Source: Fibrobacteres bacterium CG2_30_45_31 (GTDB lineage Bacteria; Fibrobacterota; Fibrobacteria; Fibrobacterales; Fibrobacteraceae). From it: a DNA stretch of 8,936 bases. Of this stretch, positions 1 through 5,945 are shown in pieces (positions within the stretch are counted from its first letter, which is position 1; each line of letters opens with the position of its first letter). A model generated the notes under the pieces. That model was not told the DNA's origin, made no database searches, and saw nothing but the letters and a program-made list of their open reading frames with translations. Location: the NCBI GenBank assembly GCA_001873075.1, contig MNYL01000103.1:1-8936 (forward strand). The letters run 5' to 3'. The position numbers and the translations under genes were made by a program.

Positions 1-317
1 TCCGCTTGCATCAGAGCACTAAAGGATTCGTGGAATGGAGGATAATGGTTGCCTGTAGGGACAAAAATGGCAAAGAGTGTCATTGCACTAAATAGAATAA
101 TCAGAAAAAGATTGCCTGGTTTTTTGAGAAGTTGTACAAGGGCTCCCCAATGCAAAATGATATGCAAAATGCTTCCGATGACAAAGAGAAGACTCGCAAT
201 TTCGTGAAGAGGTCTTATAAGGCCTACAGATAAATGAAAAAGCATGAATAGGCCCGTAACAGCCACAGTAATGAAAGAAGCGGTAGTCAGTGGGGTCGCA
301 ATGGTGCGAATTTTCAT
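1..317 (-). CDS. DUF4405-type membrane protein, 3' end cut by the window
   Basis: The minus-strand frame is open from ATG at 317 to the window edge, giving 105 residues without a stop. The start is supported by GGAGA a few bases upstream. At least three hydrophobic helices are visible at about residues 8-30, 40-62 and 70-88. Histidines sit in membrane-helix positions (H28, H38, H52, H56), including LHIILHWG at 51-58. That arrangement is typical of DUF4405, a small cytochrome-b561-like integral membrane family thought to bind haem through paired histidines. Haem binding here is inference from the family. The gene is divergent from the MarR operon and shares its control region. The remainder lies outside the window, so the full length and any downstream partner are unknown. 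It could also be a related short cytochrome b subunit. Confidence 0.72.
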   Translation of the reverse strand, partial: MKIRTIATPLTTASFITVAVTGLFMLFHLSVGLIRPLHEIASLLFVIGSILHIILHWGALVQLLKKPGNLFLIILFSAMTLFAIFVPTGNHYPPFHESFSALMQA

Positions 318-355
318 AAAGTCTCCATTGGGGTGAAGTCGCGTTTCGTTATCAA

Positions 356-384
356 ATATTAATCATCTTTAATTTTGTTGTCCA
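356..384 (-). promoter_or_regulatory. Candidate promoter of the DUF4405 gene
   Basis: Read on the minus strand, TGGACA (384-379) is followed after 17 bases by TAATAT (361-356). These match the sigma-70 consensus in 5/6 and 4/6 positions. The -10 box lies about 40 bases before the ATG at 317. The region is AT-rich, so chance matches are possible. Confidence 0.4.
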
Positions 385-396
385 TAAAAAATTTAC

Positions 397-425
397 TTGC
401 CACCGTTAATAGATTCTTCTAAATT
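397..425 (+). promoter_or_regulatory. Candidate promoter of the MarR-MFS-kinase operon
   Basis: TTGCCA (397-402) and TAAATT (420-425) are separated by exactly 17 bases and match the sigma-70 boxes in 5/6 and 4/6 positions. Transcription would begin near 432. This leaves a short leader before the ATG at 469 and places the dyad at 422-445 over the -10 box and start site, the usual geometry for repression by a MarR protein. Confidence 0.5.
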
Positions 426-445
426 GGTTGCAAATACAACTAATT
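422..445. promoter_or_regulatory. MarR-type operator (inverted repeat)
   Basis: AATTGGTTG and CAACTAATT form an inverted repeat with 9-bp arms, 8 of 9 positions complementary, around the 6-base spacer CAAATA. A GTTG...CAAC core with A/T-rich flanks is common among MarR-family operators. It lies 24 bases before the regulator's preferred ATG and overlaps the candidate -10 box, so it probably mediates autoregulation of the operon. Binding is inferred. Confidence 0.62.
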
Positions 446-468
446 GCACCGGATTCGTGGGTAATAAT

Positions 469-906
469 ATGCATGAAATTAAAGAATTCCCAAAATTTGT
501 AAGGTTTTTGTTCAATGAACATGATCTTTCGGCGACAGGACTCACTATGACACACCCTCAAATTGCGGTATTGATGCTCATGGATGAACATCGCGATAAA
601 CCCATGTCTTTGATTAGCCGGGAAGTGGGGCTGGAACGGAGTTCGTTTACTCGCGCGGCCGATCAACTTGTGAAGGGTGGTTACGTTGAAAGAAAAGTTT
701 CAACAAAAGATCGAAGAGTCGTGTTCATCATTTTCACGGAGAAGGGTAACTCTACGGTGAAAATGATTAAGAACGATTGGGAAAGGTATTTCAAATCTTT
801 GACGGCCCATCTTGAAGCAGGTGAGAAAAAAGAATTTTTCAATGCTGTGAATACAGTTTCACTGTATATGAACAAAATAATGGTTGAAACTTACCAGCAA
901 GGCTAA
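469..906 (+). CDS. MarR-family transcriptional regulator
   Basis: The product of 145 residues is the usual size for a MarR repressor, a dimeric winged-helix protein that releases DNA when a small phenolic or toxic ligand binds. The winged helix covers about residues 28-95. The putative recognition helix is around 55-70 (ERSSFTRAADQLVKGG), followed by YVERKV and the conserved wing DRR at 81-83, then FTEKG. Helices at both ends would form the dimer interface. The frame is open further upstream to TTG at 397, but that start has no Shine-Dalgarno sequence and would put the promoter and operator inside the gene. ATG at 469 has GTGGGT 6 bases upstream and gives the normal length. It is followed after 2 bases by an efflux permease, its likely target. 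The inducing ligand cannot be told from sequence. Confidence 0.9.
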   Translation: MHEIKEFPKFVRFLFNEHDLSATGLTMTHPQIAVLMLMDEHRDKPMSLISREVGLERSSFTRAADQLVKGGYVERKVSTKDRRVVFIIFTEKGNSTVKMIKNDWERYFKSLTAHLEAGEKKEFFNAVNTVSLYMNKIMVETYQQG

Positions 907-908
907 TA

Positions 909-2351
909 ATGCAAATGGAATCGAGTTTGAATATGACGAATAAGCGGCGTGTGATCGTGATGTTCCCCTTGCTGTTTGGTGGGTTTATGGCCATATTGAA
1001 TGAGACGATCCTCAATACAGCTCTTCCGCAATTGATGACGAGTCTGAAAGTCTCGATGACGACAATTCAGTGGCTCTCTACGGGGTATATGTTGGTGATC
1101 GGTATTTCTGTTCCTGTGGCGGCGTTTCTTATCAAGACGTTTTCTGCGCGGAATCTGTTTGTGACAGCGATGTCTGTTTTTTGTGTGGGTACCGTGTTTT
1201 GCGGGTTTGCTACTAGTTTTTCTGAATTGTTGCTTTTTCGTATTTTGCAGGGCGCAGGCACAGGTATGCTTCTCCCGATTATGATGAATACCATTGTGGA
1301 AATTTTCCCTCAAGAGAAGCGGGGTACGGCTATAGGTTTGTGTATGATGGTGATTGTCGCCGCTCCTGGCATTGGTCCCACGATTGCGGGGGTGATAATG
1401 CAGTTGTGGGGTTGGCGCTGGCTATTCTTTTTGATTTTGCCGCTGGGTATTTTGACAACTATCGCAGGATTTATCATTCTCCGTAATTATTCTGAGCTCA
1501 CGAGGCCGAAGATGGATATACCTTCCATTATTCTTTCAACGCTCGGTTTTGGTGGTTTGTTATTTAGTATTTGCTCCCTTGAAGAATTGGGTTTAACCAG
1601 TATGATTGTAATTGTTTCTTTTTTAGTGGGTGCGGTCGCGTTATGGATGTTTTCCAAACGTCAGTTTGCCATAGCAACGCCAATGTTAAATTTGCGCATT
1701 TTCAGGTTCCCCATGTTTACATTGGGTGCGGTTGTTATGTTCATTGTCTTTATGATGCCTTTTGCAGTGAATATCATTTTGCCAACGTATATGCAGAATT
1801 CCATGGGTCTGTCGGTTTTTCTTGCGGGTATTGCACTCCTCCCCGGCTGTGTTGTGAATGTAGTTGCTGCGCCAGTAGCTGGTATGCTCTTTGATCACAT
1901 TGGAATTAAACCATTACTACTGACTGGATTTATCGCATTGACTATAGCCATGTTCTTCCTTTCGCGGATTTCGATTACTACAAGTTTAGCGATGATTATT
2001 GTTTTGCAGGCGATTATGACTTTTGGCGTGGGGTCTATTGCTACACCAATCCAGACCAGTTCTCTGAATTCCCTTCCGCCTAAGGATCGCGCAGATGGTA
2101 TCGCCATGCTGAATACCATTCAGCAGATTGCGGCTGCTTTTGGATCTTCTTTATTCATTGGACTCATGGGAGCGTCTCAGGCAAAATACCTTAGCGAGGT
2201 GGCTTCTCCTGACAAAATACAAGAACGCCTGGCAATCATCACTGGAACTCATTATGCATTTACTGTTGCTTTGATAGTGGTGATTATAGGACTCATAATC
2301 GCTTTATTTATTAAACAAGATGAAATCAGAGAAAAAGAAGGAGTTCCGTAA
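909..2351 (+). CDS. DHA2-family (EmrB/QacA-like) MFS multidrug efflux permease
   Basis: The 480-residue protein is rich in hydrophobic segments, consistent with the 14 helices of the DHA2 drug:H+ antiporters in the cytoplasmic membrane. Helix 1 carries NETILNTALPQ (31-41), the family's D1-type motif. Helix 4 starts RILQGAGTG (111-119), the motif B arginine region. Helix 5 has APGIGPTIAG (152-161), the antiporter motif C. Length and motifs argue for drug or toxic-compound export. The substrate is not predictable. ATG 909 has AAGG 6 bases upstream and lies 2 bases after the marR stop, so the two are almost certainly cotranscribed. ATG at 933 is a possible alternative start that would remove eight residues ahead of the first helix. 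No separate EmrA-like membrane fusion gene is adjacent, so it may act as a single-component pump or with a partner encoded elsewhere. Confidence 0.9.
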   Translation: MQMESSLNMTNKRRVIVMFPLLFGGFMAILNETILNTALPQLMTSLKVSMTTIQWLSTGYMLVIGISVPVAAFLIKTFSARNLFVTAMSVFCVGTVFCGFATSFSELLLFRILQGAGTGMLLPIMMNTIVEIFPQEKRGTAIGLCMMVIVAAPGIGPTIAGVIMQLWGWRWLFFLILPLGILTTIAGFIILRNYSELTRPKMDIPSIILSTLGFGGLLFSICSLEELGLTSMIVIVSFLVGAVALWMFSKRQFAIATPMLNLRIFRFPMFTLGAVVMFIVFMMPFAVNIILPTYMQNSMGLSVFLAGIALLPGCVVNVVAAPVAGMLFDHIGIKPLLLTGFIALTIAMFFLSRISITTSLAMIIVLQAIMTFGVGSIATPIQTSSLNSLPPKDRADGIAMLNTIQQIAAAFGSSLFIGLMGASQAKYLSEVASPDKIQERLAIITGTHYAFTVALIVVIIGLIIALFIKQDEIREKEGVP

Positions 2352-2981
2352 ATGAAACAGACTTTACCCCTTGTGATTACTATTAACCGCGAGATGGGCA
2401 GTGGCGGAGCTTATATAGGGCAGCAACTGTCTCAAAAATTGAATTTATTCTATGCTGATCGGGAGATAATTACAAAAGCGGCTAAACAATTATCTCTTGC
2501 CGCAGAAAAGCTCGAACAGTATGAAGAACGAGTGAGTGCTTTTTGGGCGTCTTTTGCCAAAATGTACGCAGTAGGAATTCCAGGTTATATTATTTCACCT
2601 GAAACACGAATTCCTACCGACGCGGAAATTTTTGAGGCTGAGACCAAAGTCATTCAGCACATTGCCGAGAAAGGTGCTACGGTGATTATCGGTCGGTGTG
2701 GCTCTCATATTCTTCGTGAAAAACACAATTGCGTCAGTCTTTATTTGCACGGAGATATATCCATTCGAGTGGAACGTATTAAACAGTTGTATCACCTTAC
2801 CGAAGAGGAAGCAAGGAAACGCGTAGAACAGAATGATAAGGATCGGGCCCTCTACTATCAGACATTTACCTCTAAATCTTGGGCAGATGCAAGACAATAT
2901 GAGATGTGTCTTGATACGAGCCAGATAGGTTTGGATAAGAGCGTTGATATCATTATTAAATATTTGGCTTCCATTGGGTAG
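2352..2981 (+). CDS. Cytidylate kinase-like P-loop protein (Cytidylate_kin_2 family)
   Basis: This 209-residue protein fits the cytidylate-kinase-like family (Pfam Cytidylate_kin_2), distinct from the housekeeping CMP kinase Cmk. Visible landmarks are ITINREMGSGGAYIG (9-23) as the modified P-loop, FYADREII (33-40), VIIGRCGSHIL (111-121), and the C-terminal part NDKDRALYYQ...WADARQYEMCLDTS (161-190), the characteristic end region. The P-loop has GSGG rather than the canonical GK[S/T], as in other members of this family. Phosphate transfer to a nucleotide is the family prediction; the actual substrate is unknown. The ATG directly abuts the stop of the efflux gene with no spacer, and AAGGAG (2338-2343) inside the end of that gene is an excellent ribosome binding site 8 bases upstream. 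Translation coupling to the pump is therefore likely, and the gene is the third member of the MarR operon. Its role there is not established. Confidence 0.85.
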   Translation: MKQTLPLVITINREMGSGGAYIGQQLSQKLNLFYADREIITKAAKQLSLAAEKLEQYEERVSAFWASFAKMYAVGIPGYIISPETRIPTDAEIFEAETKVIQHIAEKGATVIIGRCGSHILREKHNCVSLYLHGDISIRVERIKQLYHLTEEEARKRVEQNDKDRALYYQTFTSKSWADARQYEMCLDTSQIGLDKSVDIIIKYLASIG

Positions 2982-3104
2982 TTTAAGATTCATGAAAAAA
3001 TTGGATTTGCAAATTAATGCCAAGTACCAATAAAGACTAACAATAAATTTATACCACTACAACCCAAAACAATTTATGCGTATCGCAGTTCGACAGTTGC
3101 TTGA

Positions 3105-3176
3105 ACAGCAAAAAAAATGCAGATTATGGGGCTTGGCACTTGTATCATGGGCTGGTTTGATGAAAAGGGGGCAAAA
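3105..3176 (+). pseudogene. Nitroreductase-family gene remnant
   Basis: Frame 3105-3227 is open between TGA (3102-3104) and TAG (3225-3227). Within it, 3129-3176 encodes GLGTCIMGWFDEKGAK, which closely resembles the conserved segment near the end of FMN-dependent nitroreductases (a GLGTC...G.FDE pattern). Nothing upstream or downstream in this or the other frames continues the fold, and the frame then runs into the hairpin at 3195. This is best read as the eroded tail of a nitroreductase gene that may once have followed the efflux operon. The match rests on one 16-residue block, so chance resemblance cannot be excluded. Confidence 0.5.
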
Positions 3177-3194
3177 AATTATTATATATTGAGA

Positions 3195-3233
3195 GAGCCT
3201 CTAAAAATTCACCAAAGCAATTTTTAGAGGTTC
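3195..3233. terminator. Long A/T-rich hairpin, possible terminator or repeat element
   Basis: CCTCTAAAAATT (3198-3209) and AATTTTTAGAGG (3219-3230) are perfectly complementary around a 9-base loop. Three more pairs (one G-U) extend the stem to 15 bp at 3195-3233. On the plus strand no T-run follows. On the minus strand the hairpin is followed by an AT-rich run containing TTTTTT. It may end transcription of the MarR operon or of antisense reads, or it may be a copy of a dispersed palindromic repeat. Confidence 0.5.
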
Positions 3234-3384
3234 CCTTGATAAGAATAAAAGAGTTCCTTTGCTGATTGCTGTGTTTTTTCAGATTCGCCGTAGTGCAATA
3301 AAAATCGGAAATCTTTTAGCGCAAATAAGCAGTTGGAATGAATATTAAACTGAAAAAAGCTCAAGGAAACAAACGAATTTCATT

Positions 3385-4098
3385 ATGAAACTAACATCTA
3401 GATTGCAAGCAATTCGAAAGGTCCTCAAAGAAAATGCAGATCCCCAAGTCCTAGCTTCGGCGAAAAAGTTTTTTAAAGAGGATATCAAAATCTATGGGGT
3501 TAGCTCTACTGCCGCCCAAAAGATTGGAAAAGAAACTTTCAAATTAATTAAAGATTCTCCGAAAGAGGATATTTGGGAGTTGTGCGAAGCACTTTGGAAA
3601 TCGGGGTATAATGAAGAGGCTTGTCTCGCCTGTACTTTTTCCGATGCGATGGCGACGCAATTTGTGCCTGATGATTTCAAAGTCTTTGAACATTGGGTAA
3701 AAGATTATGTGAGTAATTGGGCAAGCTGTGACACGTTGTGTAACCATACGGTGGGAACGTTTGTGGAGATGTATCCTGCCTATATTCCGGAGATCCAGAA
3801 ATGGGCGAAGTCCAAAAATCGCTGGATGCGCAGGGCTTCTGCGGTGACGTTTATAATCCCCGCCCGAAAAGGTTTATTCTTGAATAACATTTTTGAAATT
3901 GCAGATATGTTACTTTTGGATACGGATGATTTGGTGCAGAAAGGCTATGGCTGGATGTTGAAAGCGGCGAGTGAAGCATACTGTGAATCGGTTTTTCAGT
4001 ATGTGATGTCCAAAAAAGCGGTGATGCCGCGTACTGCTTTGCGCTACGCCATCGAAAAAATGCCAGCGGATAAAAAAGCAATGGCAATGAAAAAGTGA
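3385..4098 (+). CDS. DNA alkylation repair protein, AlkD-like glycosylase
   Basis: The 237-residue, mostly helical protein fits the AlkC/AlkD HEAT-like-repeat DNA glycosylases, which remove positively charged alkylated bases (3-methyladenine, 7-methylguanine) without flipping the base. The DNA-contacting and catalytic residues known from Bacillus cereus AlkD (W109, D113, R148, W187) appear here as W112 and D116 in NWASCDTLCN, R150 in RWMRRAS and W190 in GYGWML, with near-constant offset, so the enzyme should be active. Length matches the family. ATG 3385 is the only start after the in-frame stop at 3346, but no good Shine-Dalgarno sequence precedes it. It is followed after 139 bases by an ABC-F gene on the same strand. 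The assignment is firm for the family; the preferred lesion is not visible. Some AlkD relatives in producers of alkylating antibiotics give self-resistance, so a defensive role is possible. Confidence 0.9.
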   Translation: MKLTSRLQAIRKVLKENADPQVLASAKKFFKEDIKIYGVSSTAAQKIGKETFKLIKDSPKEDIWELCEALWKSGYNEEACLACTFSDAMATQFVPDDFKVFEHWVKDYVSNWASCDTLCNHTVGTFVEMYPAYIPEIQKWAKSKNRWMRRASAVTFIIPARKGLFLNNIFEIADMLLLDTDDLVQKGYGWMLKAASEAYCESVFQYVMSKKAVMPRTALRYAIEKMPADKKAMAMKK

Positions 4099-4111
4099 GG
4101 AATTATCCCTC

Positions 4112-4140
4112 TTGAATTTTTTCATGAGATAATTTATCTT
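4112..4140 (+). promoter_or_regulatory. Candidate promoter ahead of the ABC-F gene
   Basis: TTGAAT (4112-4117) and TATCTT (4135-4140) are spaced by 17 bases and match the sigma-70 boxes in 4/6 positions each. They lie just after the AlkD stop and about 100 bases before the ABC-F ATG, leaving room for a leader. The call is weak because of AT-richness. Confidence 0.3.
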
Positions 4141-4173
4141 GTGAATAACGTCAATATAAGGAACCGGAAGCCG

Positions 4174-4302
4174 ATGAAAATTTCTTTCAAAAAATGGACA
4201 ACTCAAAACAGTGATTCCCTTTTTCATGGAAGAAATTATGCTCACACTTCAAAACGTTTCTTATCTTCATCCCGACAAAAGTCCGCTATTTCAGAATCTT
4301 AA
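4174..4302 (+). CDS. Possible upstream ORF overlapping the ABC-F start
   Basis: An ATG at 4174 opens a 42-codon frame (beginning MKISFKKWTTQNSDS) that ends at 4302, 65 bases inside the ABC-F gene in a different frame. GGAAG (4166-4170) is 3 bases upstream and AAGGAA (4158-4163) is 10 bases upstream, so ribosomes could load here. Antibiotic-responsive ABC-F genes are often controlled by short leader ORFs, which makes this worth listing. The peptide resembles nothing known to me and may be fortuitous. Confidence 0.22.
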   Translation: MKISFKKWTTQNSDSLFHGRNYAHTSKRFLSSSRQKSAISES

Positions 4303-5833
4303 TCTTTCCATTGGCACACTTGAAAAAGTGGCCCTTATTGGTAATAACGGCACCGGAAAATCGACACTCCTTAAAATTATGGCTGGCCTTTTGGTGCCCT
4401 CTGCGGGTGTAGTCACAAAAGATTCTGCGCCGTATTATGTGCCGCAGCACTTTGGTCAATTCAATGAGCTTTCCGTGGCTCAGGCGTTGCATGTAAATGA
4501 GAAAATTACGGCTTTGCATGAAATTCTGGAGGGGAATATCACGGATTCCAACTTGGCGATTTTAAACAAGGATTGGACCCTCGAAGAGCGGTGTTTGGAG
4601 GCTTTTGAATTTTGGAATCTTTCGAATATAGCACTCAGCCAAACTCTAGCGAGTCTGAGTGGCGGGGAAAAAACAAAAGTATTTTTAGCAGGCATCAGGA
4701 TTCATGATCCTGAGATCATTTTATTGGATGAGCCCACCAATCATTTGGATAGTCCGAGCCGTGAACACTTTTACCGCTACGTTGAAAACAGTAAGAAAAC
4801 ACTGGTGGTGGTGAGCCATGATCGCACTTTGTTGCCATTACTTCCTTTTGTATACGAACTTGAAAAGGGCGGGATCAAGGCTTTTGGCGGGAATTATGAT
4901 TTCTATAAAGAGCAGAAGTTCAATGAAGCAATGGCTTTGGGTGAGGACTTACAGAATCAGAGAAGCTCATTCCGCAAAGCGAAAAAAAAGGAACGGGAAA
5001 CTCTAGAACGAAAGCAAAAGCAAGAGGTTCGTGGAAAAAAGAATTTTGAAAAAGGAGGCGGCCCCAAAATAGCGAAGAAAAAAATGAAAGATAATGCGGA
5101 AAAAAGTTCTACAAGGCTTACGGATGCGCATTCGGATAAATTAACCTCGATTGCGGAAGAGATCGCTCAAACCAGACAAAAACTTTCTCCGCTGGCAAAG
5201 ATGAAAATGGATTTCGAAAATTCCGCACTCCATACTGGGAAAATCTTGGTGCGAGCTCAGGGGATTCAATTTGGCTACGGTGGTAAAATGCTTTGGCAGG
5301 AACCCATGAGCTTTGAAATCCGGAGCGGAGAACGTATTCAAATTCAAGGGGCGAATGGCTCCGGTAAAACAACGCTTATCAAAATCATGTTAGGCGAAAT
5401 ACAACCGATCATGGGAGCAATTGATTTTGCCTATGTTAAAAAGGTCTACATAGATCAAGATTATTCGCTTATTTTGGATGATATTACCGTGTATGAGATG
5501 GCGCAGAAGTACAATTCTCAGTTTCTCTCAGAAGGGGAGATAAAAATTCGCCTAAGTCGGTTTCTCTTTCACTCGGAATTTTGGGATAAACGCTGTGGCA
5601 CACTCAGTGGAGGTGAAAAAATGCGATTGATGCTCTGTTGCCTTGCTATCGGAAATCAAGCCCCGGATTTATTCATTTTGGACGAGCCCACGAATAACCT
5701 GGATATTCAAAATGTGGAAATACTCACTCAGGCTATGAATGAATATCGTGGAACCGTGATTGTCGTGTCGCATGATTCCACTTTTTTAGCGGACATTGGC
5801 GTTGATCATTCTATTAAAGTGGGGCATTCATAA
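4238..5833 (+). CDS. ABC-F family ATPase (ribosome-associated type)
   Basis: This soluble protein of 531 residues has two ATP-binding cassettes in one chain and no membrane helices, the ABC-F architecture of factors that act on the ribosomal E site. Cassette 1 has Walker A GNNGTGKS (35-42), signature LSGGEK (140-145), Walker B ILLDEP (161-166) and SHD (193-195). Cassette 2 has GANGSGKT (371-378), LSGGEK (456-461), FILDEP (479-484) and SHD (511-513). The intervening linker (about 225-335) is strongly basic, with many Lys/Arg and a GGGPK segment, and may reach into the ribosome. All catalytic motifs are intact. ATG 4238 was chosen over GTG 4211 and ATG 4226 because GGAAG lies 5 bases before it and the family starts directly with the first cassette. 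Whether it protects against antibiotics or is a housekeeping translation factor cannot be decided from sequence. Confidence 0.88.
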   Translation: MLTLQNVSYLHPDKSPLFQNLNLSIGTLEKVALIGNNGTGKSTLLKIMAGLLVPSAGVVTKDSAPYYVPQHFGQFNELSVAQALHVNEKITALHEILEGNITDSNLAILNKDWTLEERCLEAFEFWNLSNIALSQTLASLSGGEKTKVFLAGIRIHDPEIILLDEPTNHLDSPSREHFYRYVENSKKTLVVVSHDRTLLPLLPFVYELEKGGIKAFGGNYDFYKEQKFNEAMALGEDLQNQRSSFRKAKKKERETLERKQKQEVRGKKNFEKGGGPKIAKKKMKDNAEKSSTRLTDAHSDKLTSIAEEIAQTRQKLSPLAKMKMDFENSALHTGKILVRAQGIQFGYGGKMLWQEPMSFEIRSGERIQIQGANGSGKTTLIKIMLGEIQPIMGAIDFAYVKKVYIDQDYSLILDDITVYEMAQKYNSQFLSEGEIKIRLSRFLFHSEFWDKRCGTLSGGEKMRLMLCCLAIGNQAPDLFILDEPTNNLDIQNVEILTQAMNEYRGTVIVVSHDSTFLADIGVDHSIKVGHS

Positions 5834-5840
5834 AATTTCG

Positions 5841-5864
5841 GCATGCAACAATGCGATATTTTTT
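5841..5864 (+). terminator. Weak candidate terminator after the ABC-F gene
   Basis: GCAT (5841-5844) and ATGC (5851-5854) pair across a 6-base loop, followed within 5 bases by TTTTTT (5859-5864). The position just after the ABC-F stop suits a terminator, but the stem is only 4 bp. Confidence 0.25.
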
Positions 5865-5945
5865 GATCGTTCTTGAATAGCATAAGTTTTGTTGTCTTGA
5901 AATTATAATTGTATTTTGTAATAAAGAAAAAGTACTGGAGGTTTT

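Larger units (their letters stand above)
2982..3384. other. Gap of about 400 bp without an intact gene
   Basis: The gap separates the kinase-like gene from the AlkD gene. It is AT-rich and has stops in all frames. It contains a nitroreductase-like fragment (3105-3176) and a long hairpin (3195-3233). A 38-codon ATG frame at 3076-3192 overlaps the nitroreductase fragment in another frame and has no ribosome binding site, so it is not called as a gene. A promoter for AlkD should lie in 3231-3384, but no convincing pair of boxes was found. AAGGA at 3363-3367 is 17 bases from the AlkD ATG, too far for a standard ribosome binding site. Confidence 0.6.

Noticed and set aside
397..468. A longer N-terminus for the MarR protein from TTG 397
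   Set aside because: It has no Shine-Dalgarno sequence, makes the protein longer than usual for the family, and overlaps the promoter and operator.
1643..1894. Open frame with many cysteines inside the efflux gene
   Set aside because: It is a frame shadow of the DHA2 permease gene, which has clear family motifs over the same bases.
3132..3150. TGGCAC resembling a sigma-54 -24 element
   Set aside because: The matching -12 GC element is absent at the required spacing.
3076..3192. A 38-codon ATG frame (MRIAVRQLLEQQ...) in the gap before AlkD
   Set aside because: It has no ribosome binding site, does not resemble a known protein, and overlaps the more convincing nitroreductase-like frame in another phase.
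3237..3381. A minus-strand open frame of about 48 codons ending in the hairpin
   Set aside because: It has no ATG start or ribosome binding site and no recognisable motif. The AT-rich composition makes a chance open frame likely.
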